From Woeseia sp. (GTDB taxonomy: Bacteria; Pseudomonadota; Gammaproteobacteria; Steroidobacterales; Woeseiaceae), in assembly GCA_018701055.1 (NCBI GenBank), contig JABIUH010000437.1, forward strand, positions 1 to 38,201: a stretch of DNA of 38,201 bases, read 5' to 3'. Shown piece by piece: positions 1 to 8,675 of this stretch. Made by a program: the position numbers and the translations under genes. Positions within the stretch are counted from its first letter, which is position 1. Each line of letters opens with the position of its first letter. The notes under the pieces were generated by a model. It saw nothing but the letters and a program-made list of their open reading frames with translations. It searched no databases and was not told where the DNA came from.

Positions 1-2
1 CA

Positions 3-1034
3 CTAGCCGCCCTCAATGCCAGTCAAAAAGTTAAGCGTATTCTGCCCGATCCACTCAACAGAATAACCGCCCTCCAACACGACCAGCGTCGGTATGTCGA
101 GTGAAGCAATCGCCTCGCCCATGTCACGGAACTCATCCGTTTGAATATCAAAATAGGTCGTCGGGTCGCCCGCGAATGTATCCAGACCTAGCGCGACAAC
201 CAACACATCCGGTGTAAAACCTCGCAGCTGAAGCAGCGCGTCCTCCAAAGCGACTTTGTAACTGCCCCAATCGGTTCCAAATGGTAATGGATAATTAACA
301 TTAAACCCATGACCGATACCCTCACCCGGTTCATCGGCATACCCTAGAAAAAAAGGATACTCAACGGACGGGTCCGCGTGAAGCGAAATAGTTAGCACGT
401 CATTACGTGAGTAAAAGATGCTCTGCGTTCCATTGCCATGGTGATAGTCGACGTCAAGGATGGCGACCCTCCGTGCTCCGCCATCAAGAAAAGACTGGGC
501 CGCTAAAGCGTTATTATTGAGGTAGCAATAACCACCACAGTAGTTTTGTGTCGCATGATGCCCGGGCGGGCGGCACGCAGCGAACGCCATTCGATCATTG
601 CCTTTAACCAACTCCGCGCCAGTCAACGCGACATTCGCAGAGGTTCGAATCGCCTGCCAACTGCCGGCGACGAAGGGTGATGTTGCGTCGAAGGAGTACC
701 GACCTAGTTTTCCAATCACACACTCGGTGTCGGCATAACGCATTCCGTTTCCAACAAAAGTATCCGGACGTGCGTTACCGCCAGTCTCATCGGACTGCTC
801 CCACTGCGTCCATATGTTCTTCAAAAAGTCGACATAGTCGGGAGTGTGAATCCTGAGTATCTTCTCGTCAGCGAAACTCTCTGGCACGACGAATTCCCCG
901 AAACTCTGATCACGTAACGTACTGGCGACGTTGTTCGCTCGCGCCGGGCATTCAGAACTTGGGGCCCAACTGTCGCCGCGAGACGCTAGCAAACCATCGT
1001 GCATATTGTGGTCTTCGGAATATACGATCTTCAC
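3..1034 (-). CDS. Acetylpolyamine amidohydrolase-like deacetylase (class II HDAC superfamily)
   Basis: A zinc amidohydrolase of the arginase/deacetylase fold, expected to remove acetyl or short acyl groups from amines in the cytoplasm. The RPPGHHA motif (residues 155-161) carries the two catalytic His. DVDYHHGNG (194-202) supplies Zn ligands Asp196 and His198, GLDTF supplies Asp285, and LEGGY near residue 322 supplies the transition-state Tyr. The HADPSVEYPFFLGYADE stretch is typical of bacterial acetylpolyamine amidohydrolases rather than AcuC, and 343 aa is the usual length. The start is GTG; the nearby ATG is out of frame. It is the last gene of the minus-strand operon, 29 bp after the enoyl-CoA hydratase. 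In this context it could free an amine from an N-acyl form, or clear acylated polyamines. The family call is firm; the substrate is inferred. Confidence 0.9.
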   Translation of the reverse strand: MKIVYSEDHNMHDGLLASRGDSWAPSSECPARANNVASTLRDQSFGEFVVPESFADEKILRIHTPDYVDFLKNIWTQWEQSDETGGNARPDTFVGNGMRYADTECVIGKLGRYSFDATSPFVAGSWQAIRTSANVALTGAELVKGNDRMAFAACRPPGHHATQNYCGGYCYLNNNALAAQSFLDGGARRVAILDVDYHHGNGTQSIFYSRNDVLTISLHADPSVEYPFFLGYADEPGEGIGHGFNVNYPLPFGTDWGSYKVALEDALLQLRGFTPDVLVVALGLDTFAGDPTTYFDIQTDEFRDMGEAIASLDIPTLVVLEGGYSVEWIGQNTLNFLTGIEGG

Positions 1035-1063
1035 ATCAATTCTCTGTTCGGCTCATTGTTCAA

Positions 1064-1876
1064 CTAACTGTCCGGCAATTGGTCTGCCCGCCAGGCCAGT
1101 GCCGCCTTGGCACCCTCTGCGTCAAGGATACGATTGAACTCCGCGGATTCTGGTGTCTCCGTTGTTTCGATTTCGATATCAATCTCGAGCGCATTCTCCA
1201 GTGCCCGATTGAGACCAGCAATATTCAACGAGTTCAGCAAAGCCTTCTTGGTGAGTTGTACAGCCAGCGGGTCATTAAGGGAAATTTCGCCGGCGAGCGC
1301 GAACGCCTGTGGCAACAACTCATCCTCAGCAACGACGCGATTAATCAGGCCGATTGCTTGTGCACGTTCGGCGTCGATTTTATCGCTCCCTACCAAAAGC
1401 ATCTCCCGCGCATTTTTTTGGCCGATAATCCAAGGGAGTATCATACAAACTATGCCGCTCCCGAAACGGACCTCAGGCGCACCGAAGCGACAACCTTCTG
1501 CGGCGATGGTTATATCGCAGACTGCGGATACTTCCATCGCGCTACCGAGACAATACCCGTGTACGGCTGCGACTATTGGTTTCGGAAAATTTAGAAACTT
1601 GGTAATGACCGCGAAATTGCGACGCATTTCGCGAGCGACAAAATCATCGTCTGACTCCCCGTTTTGCGCATCGCCCATGTCGAGATCGAAGCCTGCAGAA
1701 AACGCTCTACCTTCGCCGCTAAGAACAAGCGCCCGAACATCAGCATCCTTTGCCGCAGTCTCGAGATGCTCCTCAAGCATATCCAACATTTGAGCATTAA
1801 CAGCATTCAGTTTGTCTGGTCGATTCAACCGCAGATGCCCAACAGCACCACGTTTTTCGTACAGAACCGAACTCAT
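1064..1876 (-). CDS. Enoyl-CoA hydratase/isomerase family protein (crotonase)
   Basis: A 270-aa crotonase-fold enzyme, likely hydrating a 2-enoyl-CoA to 3-hydroxyacyl-CoA. Oxyanion-hole segments are visible at GRAFSAGFDLD (about 56-66) and HGYCLGSAMEV (about 105-115). Both catalytic Glu positions of hydratases appear kept: the Glu in LGSAMEVSAVCDI and the Glu in RFGAPEVRFG. This favours a true hydratase over a dehalogenase or hydrolase. It lies in the amine operon downstream of an acyl-CoA synthetase, and an acyl-CoA dehydrogenase gene sits in the divergent unit, so the three could supply the activation, oxidation and hydration steps of a short beta-oxidation. No 3-hydroxyacyl-CoA dehydrogenase or thiolase is in the window. 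The substrate chain is not known. Confidence 0.9.
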   Translation of the reverse strand: MSSVLYEKRGAVGHLRLNRPDKLNAVNAQMLDMLEEHLETAAKDADVRALVLSGEGRAFSAGFDLDMGDAQNGESDDDFVAREMRRNFAVITKFLNFPKPIVAAVHGYCLGSAMEVSAVCDITIAAEGCRFGAPEVRFGSGIVCMILPWIIGQKNAREMLLVGSDKIDAERAQAIGLINRVVAEDELLPQAFALAGEISLNDPLAVQLTKKALLNSLNIAGLNRALENALEIDIEIETTETPESAEFNRILDAEGAKAALAWRADQLPDS

Positions 1877-1922
1877 CGGAGCAGACCTACTCGAGCGGAC
1901 AGTGTTTGTCGGACCAAGTCCA

Positions 1923-2163
1923 TCAGTACAATCGTAACCACGCTGATTTACTCTGCGTGTAGCTCAACAAGCTATCAATACATTTATCTCGAGCGTTGCC
2001 CGATTGCTTATGCCCACCGAAGGGCTGCGTCATGTCACCCTCATCAAAACTATTCACCCAAATAACACCCGCTTCGATTTCCTTGATCAATCGATGTGCC
2101 CTATTGAGATCGCTGCTCCAGACGCCTGCCGCCAACCCTGCAGCGTATTTTTTGAAAGTGCTT
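1923..2163 (-). pseudogene. Aldehyde dehydrogenase, C-terminal remnant only
   Basis: The reading frame encodes the last ~80 residues of an NAD-dependent aldehyde dehydrogenase. It runs from GLAAGVWSSDLNRAH through EAGVIWVNSFDEGDMTQPFGGHKQSGN to a normal C-terminal end. Family members are about 490 aa, so the Rossmann domain and the catalytic Cys and Glu are missing. Upstream the frame closes at a TGA just after the stop codon of the acyl-CoA synthetase gene, and there is no proper start. Its closest look is to the PuuC group (gamma-glutamyl-aminobutyraldehyde type), which suits an amine pathway. It is best read as what was left after an internal deletion removed about 1.2 kb of the operon. 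A TTG at 2135 could start a 70-aa product, but it would have no known activity. Confidence 0.85.
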
Positions 2164-2178
2164 CAATACTCATTTCAT

Positions 2179-4263
2179 TTATTCTCTTAAGCCACTTACG
2201 ACCAGCGCATCAACAGCAATGCATTCATGCTCACTAACAATAACAGGGTTTACATCGACCTCTCGAAGATCCTTGCCAAGCGCGTCGATCATTACTGAAA
2301 ACTTCGCCGCTGCGCGGCAAAATTCATCGATCGCAGCAGGATTGGCGCCGCGAACACCCTCTAAAATCGGCCTAAGTTTTAACTCGCTAAGACGACGATT
2401 CGCATAGGCTGCGTCGAACGGAGGAAGCGCGAAAACGACATCCTTAAGAACCTCAGCCAGTATTCCGCCAAACCCGAGAATAACGACAGGGCCAAATTGC
2501 GGATCCAGGCGTGAACCCAAAATCATCTCAATACCCGGTGGGGCCATTGCCGCAATGACGACATCTGGACCAAGACGCTTGTCCAGATCCTGGTATGCCG
2601 CGATCAATGACTCACTATCAGCGATGTTCAATACGACGCCTGCGTGTTCGGATTTATGTGCGATGTCCGCCATGGCGGTTTTTATCACGACAGGAAACCC
2701 AAGGTCTTTTGCACAGGCCTGTAATGCGTCACTTGAATCAGCGAGCCGAGAATCACTTGCAGGGACACCGAAGTCGCGCAGCATTTGCAGCGATTGTGCT
2801 TCGCCCAATTGATCTTGTTCCAAAAGCAACTGTCGCCATTTCTTGATAACTTTCGAGGAGATCGACGGTAAGTCCATCGGCGGCAATGATTTGAAATCGC
2901 GGTAATCCATCAGACCGCGAACGCCTTTCAAAAATGGCTTCACACCATCCAAAACGGGCAAACCCCGATGGGAAGTATCAACAACCAAAGGGTCCAGCCC
3001 AGTACCCTGGCGCGCAGCAACCAGTGCCGCCGGCTTTCCAGATTCCGCATGCGCGCAATCAATGTAGTCGACGTAGGACTCGTAAATTTTACCGTCTGGC
3101 GCACGGTCGTGAATAGCGGCACCCATCGCCGCACCAACATCACGCATCATAATCGTCAGGCAGTCGATCATTTGTTGTGTTGCGCCTTCACCGCCGCGAC
3201 TCCACGCGTCCAGCGGATTGACCGCCGGCAACTCCGGGTCGAGCACGCCTTTAAGTGCGGCAACAGATTCGTCCGTCAGTTCGGTAAGTGGCACACCGGC
3301 ATCATCGGCTAGGTCAACAATGAGTTGCCGCTCACCACCTGAATCGTGCAGCGTTACCAAACCACCCGGGCCCAGCGGCGTCAATTCCGAAAAAAGAATG
3401 AGTGCAGTCGCAAACTCATCCATGTCATCCACACGATAGACGCCGTAACGATCAAACAACGCTGCGTACGCGGCGTCATCTCCGGCGATCGCGCCTGAAT
3501 GCGACACGGCGAGTTCTGCCGACTTCGCTGTACGCCCAACTTTTATGGCGACAATCGGGATTTGCTTATCGGCGGCCTTTTGCAAAGCCGCCCGAAAACC
3601 AGCTGGATTTCTCGCCGTTTCAATAAATAGACCAACCGTCTTCGTCTCGGGCAACTCCAACGCAAAATCGAGGTATTGATCCATCGTGACCGACAATTCA
3701 TTGCCCGTCGAGACGACCAAATTTGTTCGCATGCGCTCTTCGCAATCGACAATGCCAGACATGCCCGACCCGGAGTGACTAATGAGGCTGACGCCGCCGG
3801 GCTCGTGATGCGCGCGACTGTCGAATCCGCACGCCCAAGTGTGATCTCTAAAATTGTAAAAACCCATGCCATTCGCGCCACACACCAGCATGTCGGCTGC
3901 CAGGATTTTTTGCTGAACGCGCGCCTTCAAAAACGGTGCTTTGTCATCGTCTATACAAAGTGACGACATGATGACCGCGGCGGGCACACCCAATGCAATC
4001 GCTTCATCGAGAGCGGCCTCAATGCGCTGATCACCAACCGCGAAAATGACCATCTCGGGAATCGCGGGGAGTGCCTGCAAACTCTGGTAGCAAGAAATGC
4101 CCTGGAGCTCTTCATACCTGGGGTTGATCGGGTAGATCGTGCCTCGAAAACCGCCACGCAGGAGATTTTTGAGCGACCACTCGCCCATCGAATCTTCTCG
4201 CGCCGAGGCGCCCAATACGGCGACCGATCGGGGCCTCAGCAGGCTATCGAGTTTGTGCGTCAC
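2179..4263 (-). CDS. ADP-forming acyl-CoA synthetase (fused alpha-beta, ATP-grasp)
   Basis: Forms an acyl-CoA from an acid, CoA and ATP by the acetate-CoA ligase (ADP-forming) mechanism. The N-terminal CoA-binding Rossmann domain begins LRPRSVAVLGASAREDSMGEW. Two succinyl-CoA-ligase-like domains follow, with the phosphohistidine motif AVSHSGAIAGDDAAY near residue 260. The C-terminal ATP-grasp part (about 480-694) has GFPVVIKTAMADIAHKSEH and GFGGILAEVLKDV. About 694 aa is normal for the fused form. The longest frame begins with TTG at 4275, but GTG at 4263 has GAGGTGGGG placed well upstream, so I chose it. In context it would activate the acid that the lost aldehyde dehydrogenase made. A protein-acetyltransferase (Pat-like) role is unlikely because no GNAT domain is present. 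Confidence 0.88.
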   Translation of the reverse strand: MTHKLDSLLRPRSVAVLGASAREDSMGEWSLKNLLRGGFRGTIYPINPRYEELQGISCYQSLQALPAIPEMVIFAVGDQRIEAALDEAIALGVPAAVIMSSLCIDDDKAPFLKARVQQKILAADMLVCGANGMGFYNFRDHTWACGFDSRAHHEPGGVSLISHSGSGMSGIVDCEERMRTNLVVSTGNELSVTMDQYLDFALELPETKTVGLFIETARNPAGFRAALQKAADKQIPIVAIKVGRTAKSAELAVSHSGAIAGDDAAYAALFDRYGVYRVDDMDEFATALILFSELTPLGPGGLVTLHDSGGERQLIVDLADDAGVPLTELTDESVAALKGVLDPELPAVNPLDAWSRGGEGATQQMIDCLTIMMRDVGAAMGAAIHDRAPDGKIYESYVDYIDCAHAESGKPAALVAARQGTGLDPLVVDTSHRGLPVLDGVKPFLKGVRGLMDYRDFKSLPPMDLPSISSKVIKKWRQLLLEQDQLGEAQSLQMLRDFGVPASDSRLADSSDALQACAKDLGFPVVIKTAMADIAHKSEHAGVVLNIADSESLIAAYQDLDKRLGPDVVIAAMAPPGIEMILGSRLDPQFGPVVILGFGGILAEVLKDVVFALPPFDAAYANRRLSELKLRPILEGVRGANPAAIDEFCRAAAKFSVMIDALGKDLREVDVNPVIVSEHECIAVDALVVSGLRE

Positions 4264-4296
4264 GCCCCACCTCAAATCTGGGTCGTACTGATATTT

Positions 4297-5490
4297 TTAG
4301 AACGGGCCGGGTGGTGTCGCACGTTTGCGAGGGGGGTCCCAAAATGGCTTATCGACGACAGTCGCCTCGGCCATCATCTTTGACCAATGCATTTCACGTT
4401 GATAATAGATCTCAACATAGAGTTTCTCACCAACTTTTCCATGCGGTGAACGCACAGTCCCCAGCGCTACATTCTGTTTGCACACGGGAGACCAAGCTGC
4501 GGACGTAATAAACCCAACATCTTTTTTACCCTTGGACGTCGAATAGATGTACGAGTGATGGGCTGGCTTGTTGCCTTCAATGTCGAGCTTCACAAGTTGC
4601 CACGTCGAGCCGTTGCGCTTTTCGCGCGCGAGCGCGCGACGGCCATTGAAATTTGGTTTCTTGAAGTCGACCAACCAATCCAGTCCTAACTCGAATGGAG
4701 ATCGAGATCGTCCGGTGCGCACAGTCACGTTTGCAGGCAGGAAGTCGACGTAGGCAGCAATGAAGCCCGCCTCGATTCTCGCTTGCTCCAGCGCCTCGGT
4801 GCCCATGGCCATGATGCCGTAGATTTTTCCGGCATCGAACATCGCATCCCAAAGATCCAACGCCTTGTCATTAGACAGCCATACCTCGTACCCCAGATCA
4901 CCTGTAAACCCTGTCCGGGAAATCATGATCTCGGTGTCTTGAAACGCATAGGTCGCCATCCCGAAAGGTCGCAGGGTCTCGATACCTTCAATGCCCATCG
5001 CCTTTAGAATGCTGCAGGACGTAGGTCCTTGCAGCGCCAGCCCACAGACCTCTTCCGTTTCATCGACAATTGTGACATCCATGCCAATCGCGGACATCTG
5101 TAACCAGGCCATATGCCGCTCCTGAGAACAAAGACGATACTCACCCTGCTTTAGATGAAAGATGGTGCCATCGTCGATAACCTGACCTTCGTCATCACAC
5201 CAAACAGCGTAAGCGACGCGTCCTGGCTTGATCTTGCTCATGTCGCGCGTGACCAGTCGATTGATATAGACAAGCGCATCCGGACCCGTGATTCGATATT
5301 TCGTCATCGGCGTCAGATCAAAAACACCCGCACTATTGCGCACCGAGAAATACTCGAGCGTCGTATCGTAAAACCCTTCTGCACTCGCATAACCTTTCCA
5401 ATCATGCCATTGGAAAAGTCGATCAAGATCCGCCTGACGCGGATAAAAAGGTGACCGCAACCGTCCCTGAGGAACTTCCTGAATGGTCAT
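4297..5490 (-). CDS. GcvT-family folate-dependent aminomethyl/methyltransferase
   Basis: A 397-aa protein of the glycine-cleavage T-protein superfamily, which moves a one-carbon group from an amine or sulfonium to tetrahydrofolate. Visible landmarks are the N-terminal SAGVFDLTPMTKYRITGPDA, the DDEGQVIDDGTIF segment holding the catalytic Asp region, ALQGPTS, SRTGFTGDLGYEVW in the folate-binding half, and a C-terminal barrel (GFITSAAWSPVCKQNVALG). It is not the housekeeping gcvT, because no GcvP or GcvH gene is near. Its start overlaps the stop of the FAD oxidoreductase upstream by 4 nt (ATGA), so the two are probably co-translated. Dimethylglycine and sarcosine dehydrogenases carry such a domain to trap formaldehyde as methylene-folate. 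I infer the same job in trans here. A DmdA-like demethylase is the alternative. Confidence 0.82.
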   Translation of the reverse strand: MTIQEVPQGRLRSPFYPRQADLDRLFQWHDWKGYASAEGFYDTTLEYFSVRNSAGVFDLTPMTKYRITGPDALVYINRLVTRDMSKIKPGRVAYAVWCDDEGQVIDDGTIFHLKQGEYRLCSQERHMAWLQMSAIGMDVTIVDETEEVCGLALQGPTSCSILKAMGIEGIETLRPFGMATYAFQDTEIMISRTGFTGDLGYEVWLSNDKALDLWDAMFDAGKIYGIMAMGTEALEQARIEAGFIAAYVDFLPANVTVRTGRSRSPFELGLDWLVDFKKPNFNGRRALAREKRNGSTWQLVKLDIEGNKPAHHSYIYSTSKGKKDVGFITSAAWSPVCKQNVALGTVRSPHGKVGEKLYVEIYYQREMHWSKMMAEATVVDKPFWDPPRKRATPPGPF

Positions 5491-7034
5491 AGTGAGTATC
5501 CCGATTTGAGAATTTCCCGCGCAGCATTACGACCCGCCGCGCCGCTAACCCCACCGCCCGGATGCGCTCCAGCGCCACATAGATACAAGCCGTCAAGTGG
5601 CATGGCATATTGCGCCGCGCCTCCGACAGGTCGGGTGAACAGGAATTGATCCATGGTCAGCTCTCCATGATGCCAATGACCGCCATGAATATGGAATTGC
5701 TCTTCGATGTCAGCCGGTGTTAACAATTCTGACGCGGTGATGCGATCGGCTAAATCCGGCATGTATTCCGCCATCGTTTCAATGGCCAGTTTTTCGAACG
5801 CACTGCGCGTCTTATTTGACCACCCTTCGCGCAACTCGAACGGCACATACTGAACAATTGCAGACATCACGTGTTTCCCGGTGGGCGCAAGGCTTGTGTC
5901 GCGGAAACTTGGAAAGCAAATTTCGAACACCGGTTTAACCGAAGTCTCGCCATACTTGGCATTGTTGAAAGCACGTTCAACATAGTGATCGTCAGGCGCG
6001 ATGACAAAGCGATCTGCATACTCGCGTTTTTCAACGCCCGGTATTGTTGGCAACCCGTCCAGCGCCAAATGTAGCTTCGCAGCGTTGCCTCGCATGCGTA
6101 AATGATGAATGCGGTGCGTAAATTCGGTTTCGACATTTCTTGCCTGAACCAAATCCATAATCGTTGACTTCGGATCTGCGTTTGAGACGACGAGCCAACT
6201 TGAAAATCGCTCGCCATCCTCTGTTTCAACGCCCGCCGCGCGACCGTTCTCAATAACGATGCGTTTCACTTTCATGTTGGTGCGAATCGTAGCGCCATTC
6301 TCTCGCGCAGAGTGCGCTAAAGCTTCGGCAACAGAACTCATGCCGCCTGTTGGTTGGCTGATCGCCCCGTCACCCCCCGCCAAGCGATAGAGATAGGTGA
6401 GTATCGTGTTGGGTGATCGCGGTCCCAAATGGGTACCCATCACTGCATCCAGGCTGATTGCACCACGTAACAAATCGCTGTCGAAGCGTTCCACGACTTC
6501 GTCACGCATGTTCATGCCGATAAGGCGCAGAAACTCCTGCATCTCAACTTTGCCTAAGCGCCGGATATCCAGGCCGAGTTGAGCGAGCGTAAACAGGTCC
6601 GATTTGCTGGCATCATTTGCCAATCGCGGCGGTGTTTTGTTTAGAAACTTTTTTAGAAGTTTCGCAAAACGTTTCATGCGCTTGCGAAAATCTCGAAATT
6701 GCACGACATCTTCATGGCCAACACCAGAAACTTCATCGCCGTTGAATCGCACATGATTGCCGTCGGCCGACAGCGCGATGGTTCCCATGTCGTTCGACAC
6801 CGTTTCGATATTCAGCGCGAGGTCTTTAACGACCTGCGGCTGTAACTGATAGAGCAAGTGAGCGACCGCTGAAACCGAATATCCCTCAGCAAATGAGCGG
6901 GTGACGGCTGCACCGCCAACCTGCGAGTTTGCTTCGAGTACCAAGACTTTTTTGCCTGCTTTCGCCAGCAGGGACGCGCAGACCAGACCATTGTGGCCGG
7001 CACCTACGACGATGGCATCGTATCTATCACTCAT
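5487..7034 (-). CDS. Phytoene dehydrogenase-like FAD oxidoreductase (PYROXD2 group), second copy
   Basis: A 515-aa flavoprotein with an N-terminal dinucleotide fold: DAIVVGAGHNGLVCASLLAKAG, then VLVLEANSQVGGAAVTR. The C-terminal FAD-closing motif is GLYLCGAGAHPGGGVSGAAG. These mark the CrtI/PYROXD2-like group of NAD(P)/FAD-dependent oxidoreductases. No carotenoid synthesis gene (crtB, crtE) is present, so a carotenoid desaturase role is unlikely. It is a paralogue of the 538-aa gene directly upstream, which it overlaps by one base (TGATG), and it overlaps the GcvT-family gene by 4 nt. The tight coupling suggests a two-subunit flavoenzyme or successive oxidation steps on one substrate, plausibly oxidative N-demethylation of an amine. 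The substrate is inferred from context only. Confidence 0.85.
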   Translation of the reverse strand: MSDRYDAIVVGAGHNGLVCASLLAKAGKKVLVLEANSQVGGAAVTRSFAEGYSVSAVAHLLYQLQPQVVKDLALNIETVSNDMGTIALSADGNHVRFNGDEVSGVGHEDVVQFRDFRKRMKRFAKLLKKFLNKTPPRLANDASKSDLFTLAQLGLDIRRLGKVEMQEFLRLIGMNMRDEVVERFDSDLLRGAISLDAVMGTHLGPRSPNTILTYLYRLAGGDGAISQPTGGMSSVAEALAHSARENGATIRTNMKVKRIVIENGRAAGVETEDGERFSSWLVVSNADPKSTIMDLVQARNVETEFTHRIHHLRMRGNAAKLHLALDGLPTIPGVEKREYADRFVIAPDDHYVERAFNNAKYGETSVKPVFEICFPSFRDTSLAPTGKHVMSAIVQYVPFELREGWSNKTRSAFEKLAIETMAEYMPDLADRITASELLTPADIEEQFHIHGGHWHHGELTMDQFLFTRPVGGAAQYAMPLDGLYLCGAGAHPGGGVSGAAGRNAAREILKSGYSL

Positions 7035-8650
7035 CAGTCGTCCCCAAAGTTAGCCGGCGTAATATCCGGACGTTTAAGATCAAATAGAATCTCCCGCGCA
7101 GCGTTGCAACCAGGTGCTGCCATCACCCCACCGCCAGGATGGTTACTGGACCCACACATATAGAGTCCGCCAACCGGGCCGCGGTACTGTGCATATCCCG
7201 GTATGGGTCGGTTAAACATCAATTGATCCATTGTTAGCTCGCCGTGGAAGATGTTGCCCTCGGTCAAGCCGGCTTCATTCTCAATTTCTTTCGGCGTTCT
7301 GACTTCGCAGTGCAAAATTAGATCCTTAAAGTCGGGACTGTATTCAGCAATTTGGTTAATCACGGTTTGACCGAATTGATCACGCTCTTCGTCCGTCCAA
7401 TCCCGGCCTTCAATTTGCGCCGGACAGTACTGCACAAAACAACTCATGAAGTGTTTGCCCGGGGGTGCCATTGTCGGATCACTAACCGTTGGGATGACCA
7501 TGTCAACGTAGGGGTCCTTCGACCAGGTCCCTTCTTTCCAGTCGTCGTATGCACGTTCCATACGCTCCATCGAATCAATGAAATGCATGTCTCCGTCTAG
7601 CAACGGGCTACCTTTTGGCAATGCCGGAAACGTGGGTAAACCGTCAAGCGCGATATTGAGCTTGCCGGACGAGCCACGAATCTTGAAATTGTTAACGCGG
7701 TTGTAAAAATCGTCATCGAGATCGCTTTTATCCATGCACTTTAAGAAGGTACGTTTTACGTCCATCGCCGAAACAACGATTTTCGCGTCGATCTCTTCAC
7801 CCGTCGTCAGCGCAACACCTTTGACCTTACCGTTCTTGACCACGATCTGCTCGACGCCAGCATCGGTTCGAAGCTCGCCGCCGTAAGCCTGAAATGCACT
7901 GCTAAGGGCTTTCGCGACCGATCCCATTCCGCCGCGTGCATAGCCCCAGGCGCCGATGTTGCCATCGACATCGCCCATATAGTGATGCAACAAGACGTAA
8001 GCCGTACCCGGCGAATGAATACCCAACGCGGTACCGATAATTCCACTGCCCGACAAGGCCGCTTTGATGACGTCAGTCTCAAAATATTCGTCAAGATATT
8101 CGGCGACACTCATCGTCCAAAAACGGATCGTGTCGTACATCTGTTGCTCGCCCATTCCATAAAATTTGGACCCTAGGTGGGCAAGTTCTTTTAAGTCACG
8201 CGGTTTGAAAGAGGTCGGATCAGGCGGTGTACGCAAAAGAAAATCGCGAATAAAGCGACATTGGCGCATCGTATCCGCTGAATACCGCTCGTAGGCGTCG
8301 GCGTCCGCTCTGGAGAAGCGCGAATACTCTCGATGATGTACTTCTTCATCGGGGTAACTACCAAGATAATCTCCGTTTTCCATGAATACGGAGCCACCGC
8401 CATACGGCGTGATTTGTAAGCCATGACGCGCCAAATCCAGGTCGCGAAAAATTTCCGGCCGCAGCAGGCTGCATACGTAGGAACAATTGGAGTAGTACCA
8501 ATCCTTATATAAGTTACGACTGACTGTCGCTCCACCAATATAGTCGTTCTTTTCCAGACACAAGACATCCAGCCCCGACTTCGCCAAATAAGCGGCATTC
8601 GTCAAGCCGTTGTGTCCCGCGCCAACCACTATGGCGTCATAAGTTTTCAT
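7034..8650 (-). CDS. Phytoene dehydrogenase-like FAD oxidoreductase (PYROXD2 group), first copy
   Basis: A 538-aa relative of the next gene. The FAD-binding motif is DAIVVGAGHNGLTNAAYLA with VLCLEKNDYIGGATVSR behind it, and the C-terminal cofactor motif is GLYMCGSSNHPGGGVMAAPG. Both copies share the HGELTMDQLMFNRPIPGYAQY type of segment before it, which is characteristic of the group. The start ATG at 8650 lies 25 bp after the aminotransferase stop. Two adjacent divergent copies of the same family in a catabolic operon suggest a heteromer or two oxidation steps with different side-chain specificity. Nothing in the sequence points to membrane insertion or export, so action in the cytoplasm is expected. 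The chemistry (amine, alcohol or C-C dehydrogenation) cannot be read from sequence. Confidence 0.85.
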   Translation of the reverse strand: MKTYDAIVVGAGHNGLTNAAYLAKSGLDVLCLEKNDYIGGATVSRNLYKDWYYSNCSYVCSLLRPEIFRDLDLARHGLQITPYGGGSVFMENGDYLGSYPDEEVHHREYSRFSRADADAYERYSADTMRQCRFIRDFLLRTPPDPTSFKPRDLKELAHLGSKFYGMGEQQMYDTIRFWTMSVAEYLDEYFETDVIKAALSGSGIIGTALGIHSPGTAYVLLHHYMGDVDGNIGAWGYARGGMGSVAKALSSAFQAYGGELRTDAGVEQIVVKNGKVKGVALTTGEEIDAKIVVSAMDVKRTFLKCMDKSDLDDDFYNRVNNFKIRGSSGKLNIALDGLPTFPALPKGSPLLDGDMHFIDSMERMERAYDDWKEGTWSKDPYVDMVIPTVSDPTMAPPGKHFMSCFVQYCPAQIEGRDWTDEERDQFGQTVINQIAEYSPDFKDLILHCEVRTPKEIENEAGLTEGNIFHGELTMDQLMFNRPIPGYAQYRGPVGGLYMCGSSNHPGGGVMAAPGCNAAREILFDLKRPDITPANFGDD

Positions 8651-8675
8651 CTCTGGTATTGCCCCTTAGTCTTGC

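Noticed and set aside
1107..1793. 228-aa plus-strand open frame opposite the enoyl-CoA hydratase gene
   Set aside because: It is the antisense shadow of a well-supported crotonase gene and its Ser/Arg-rich translation shows no domain.
2140..2175. Start of a small protein MSIEALSKNTLQGW at the end of the acyl-CoA synthetase gene
   Set aside because: It is out of frame with the aldehyde dehydrogenase remnant and stops after about 28 codons.
5487..8650. Carotenoid desaturases (CrtI/CrtN)
   Set aside because: The HPGGGV-type C-terminus fits PYROXD2-like enzymes too, no other carotenoid gene is near, and the operon is catabolic.
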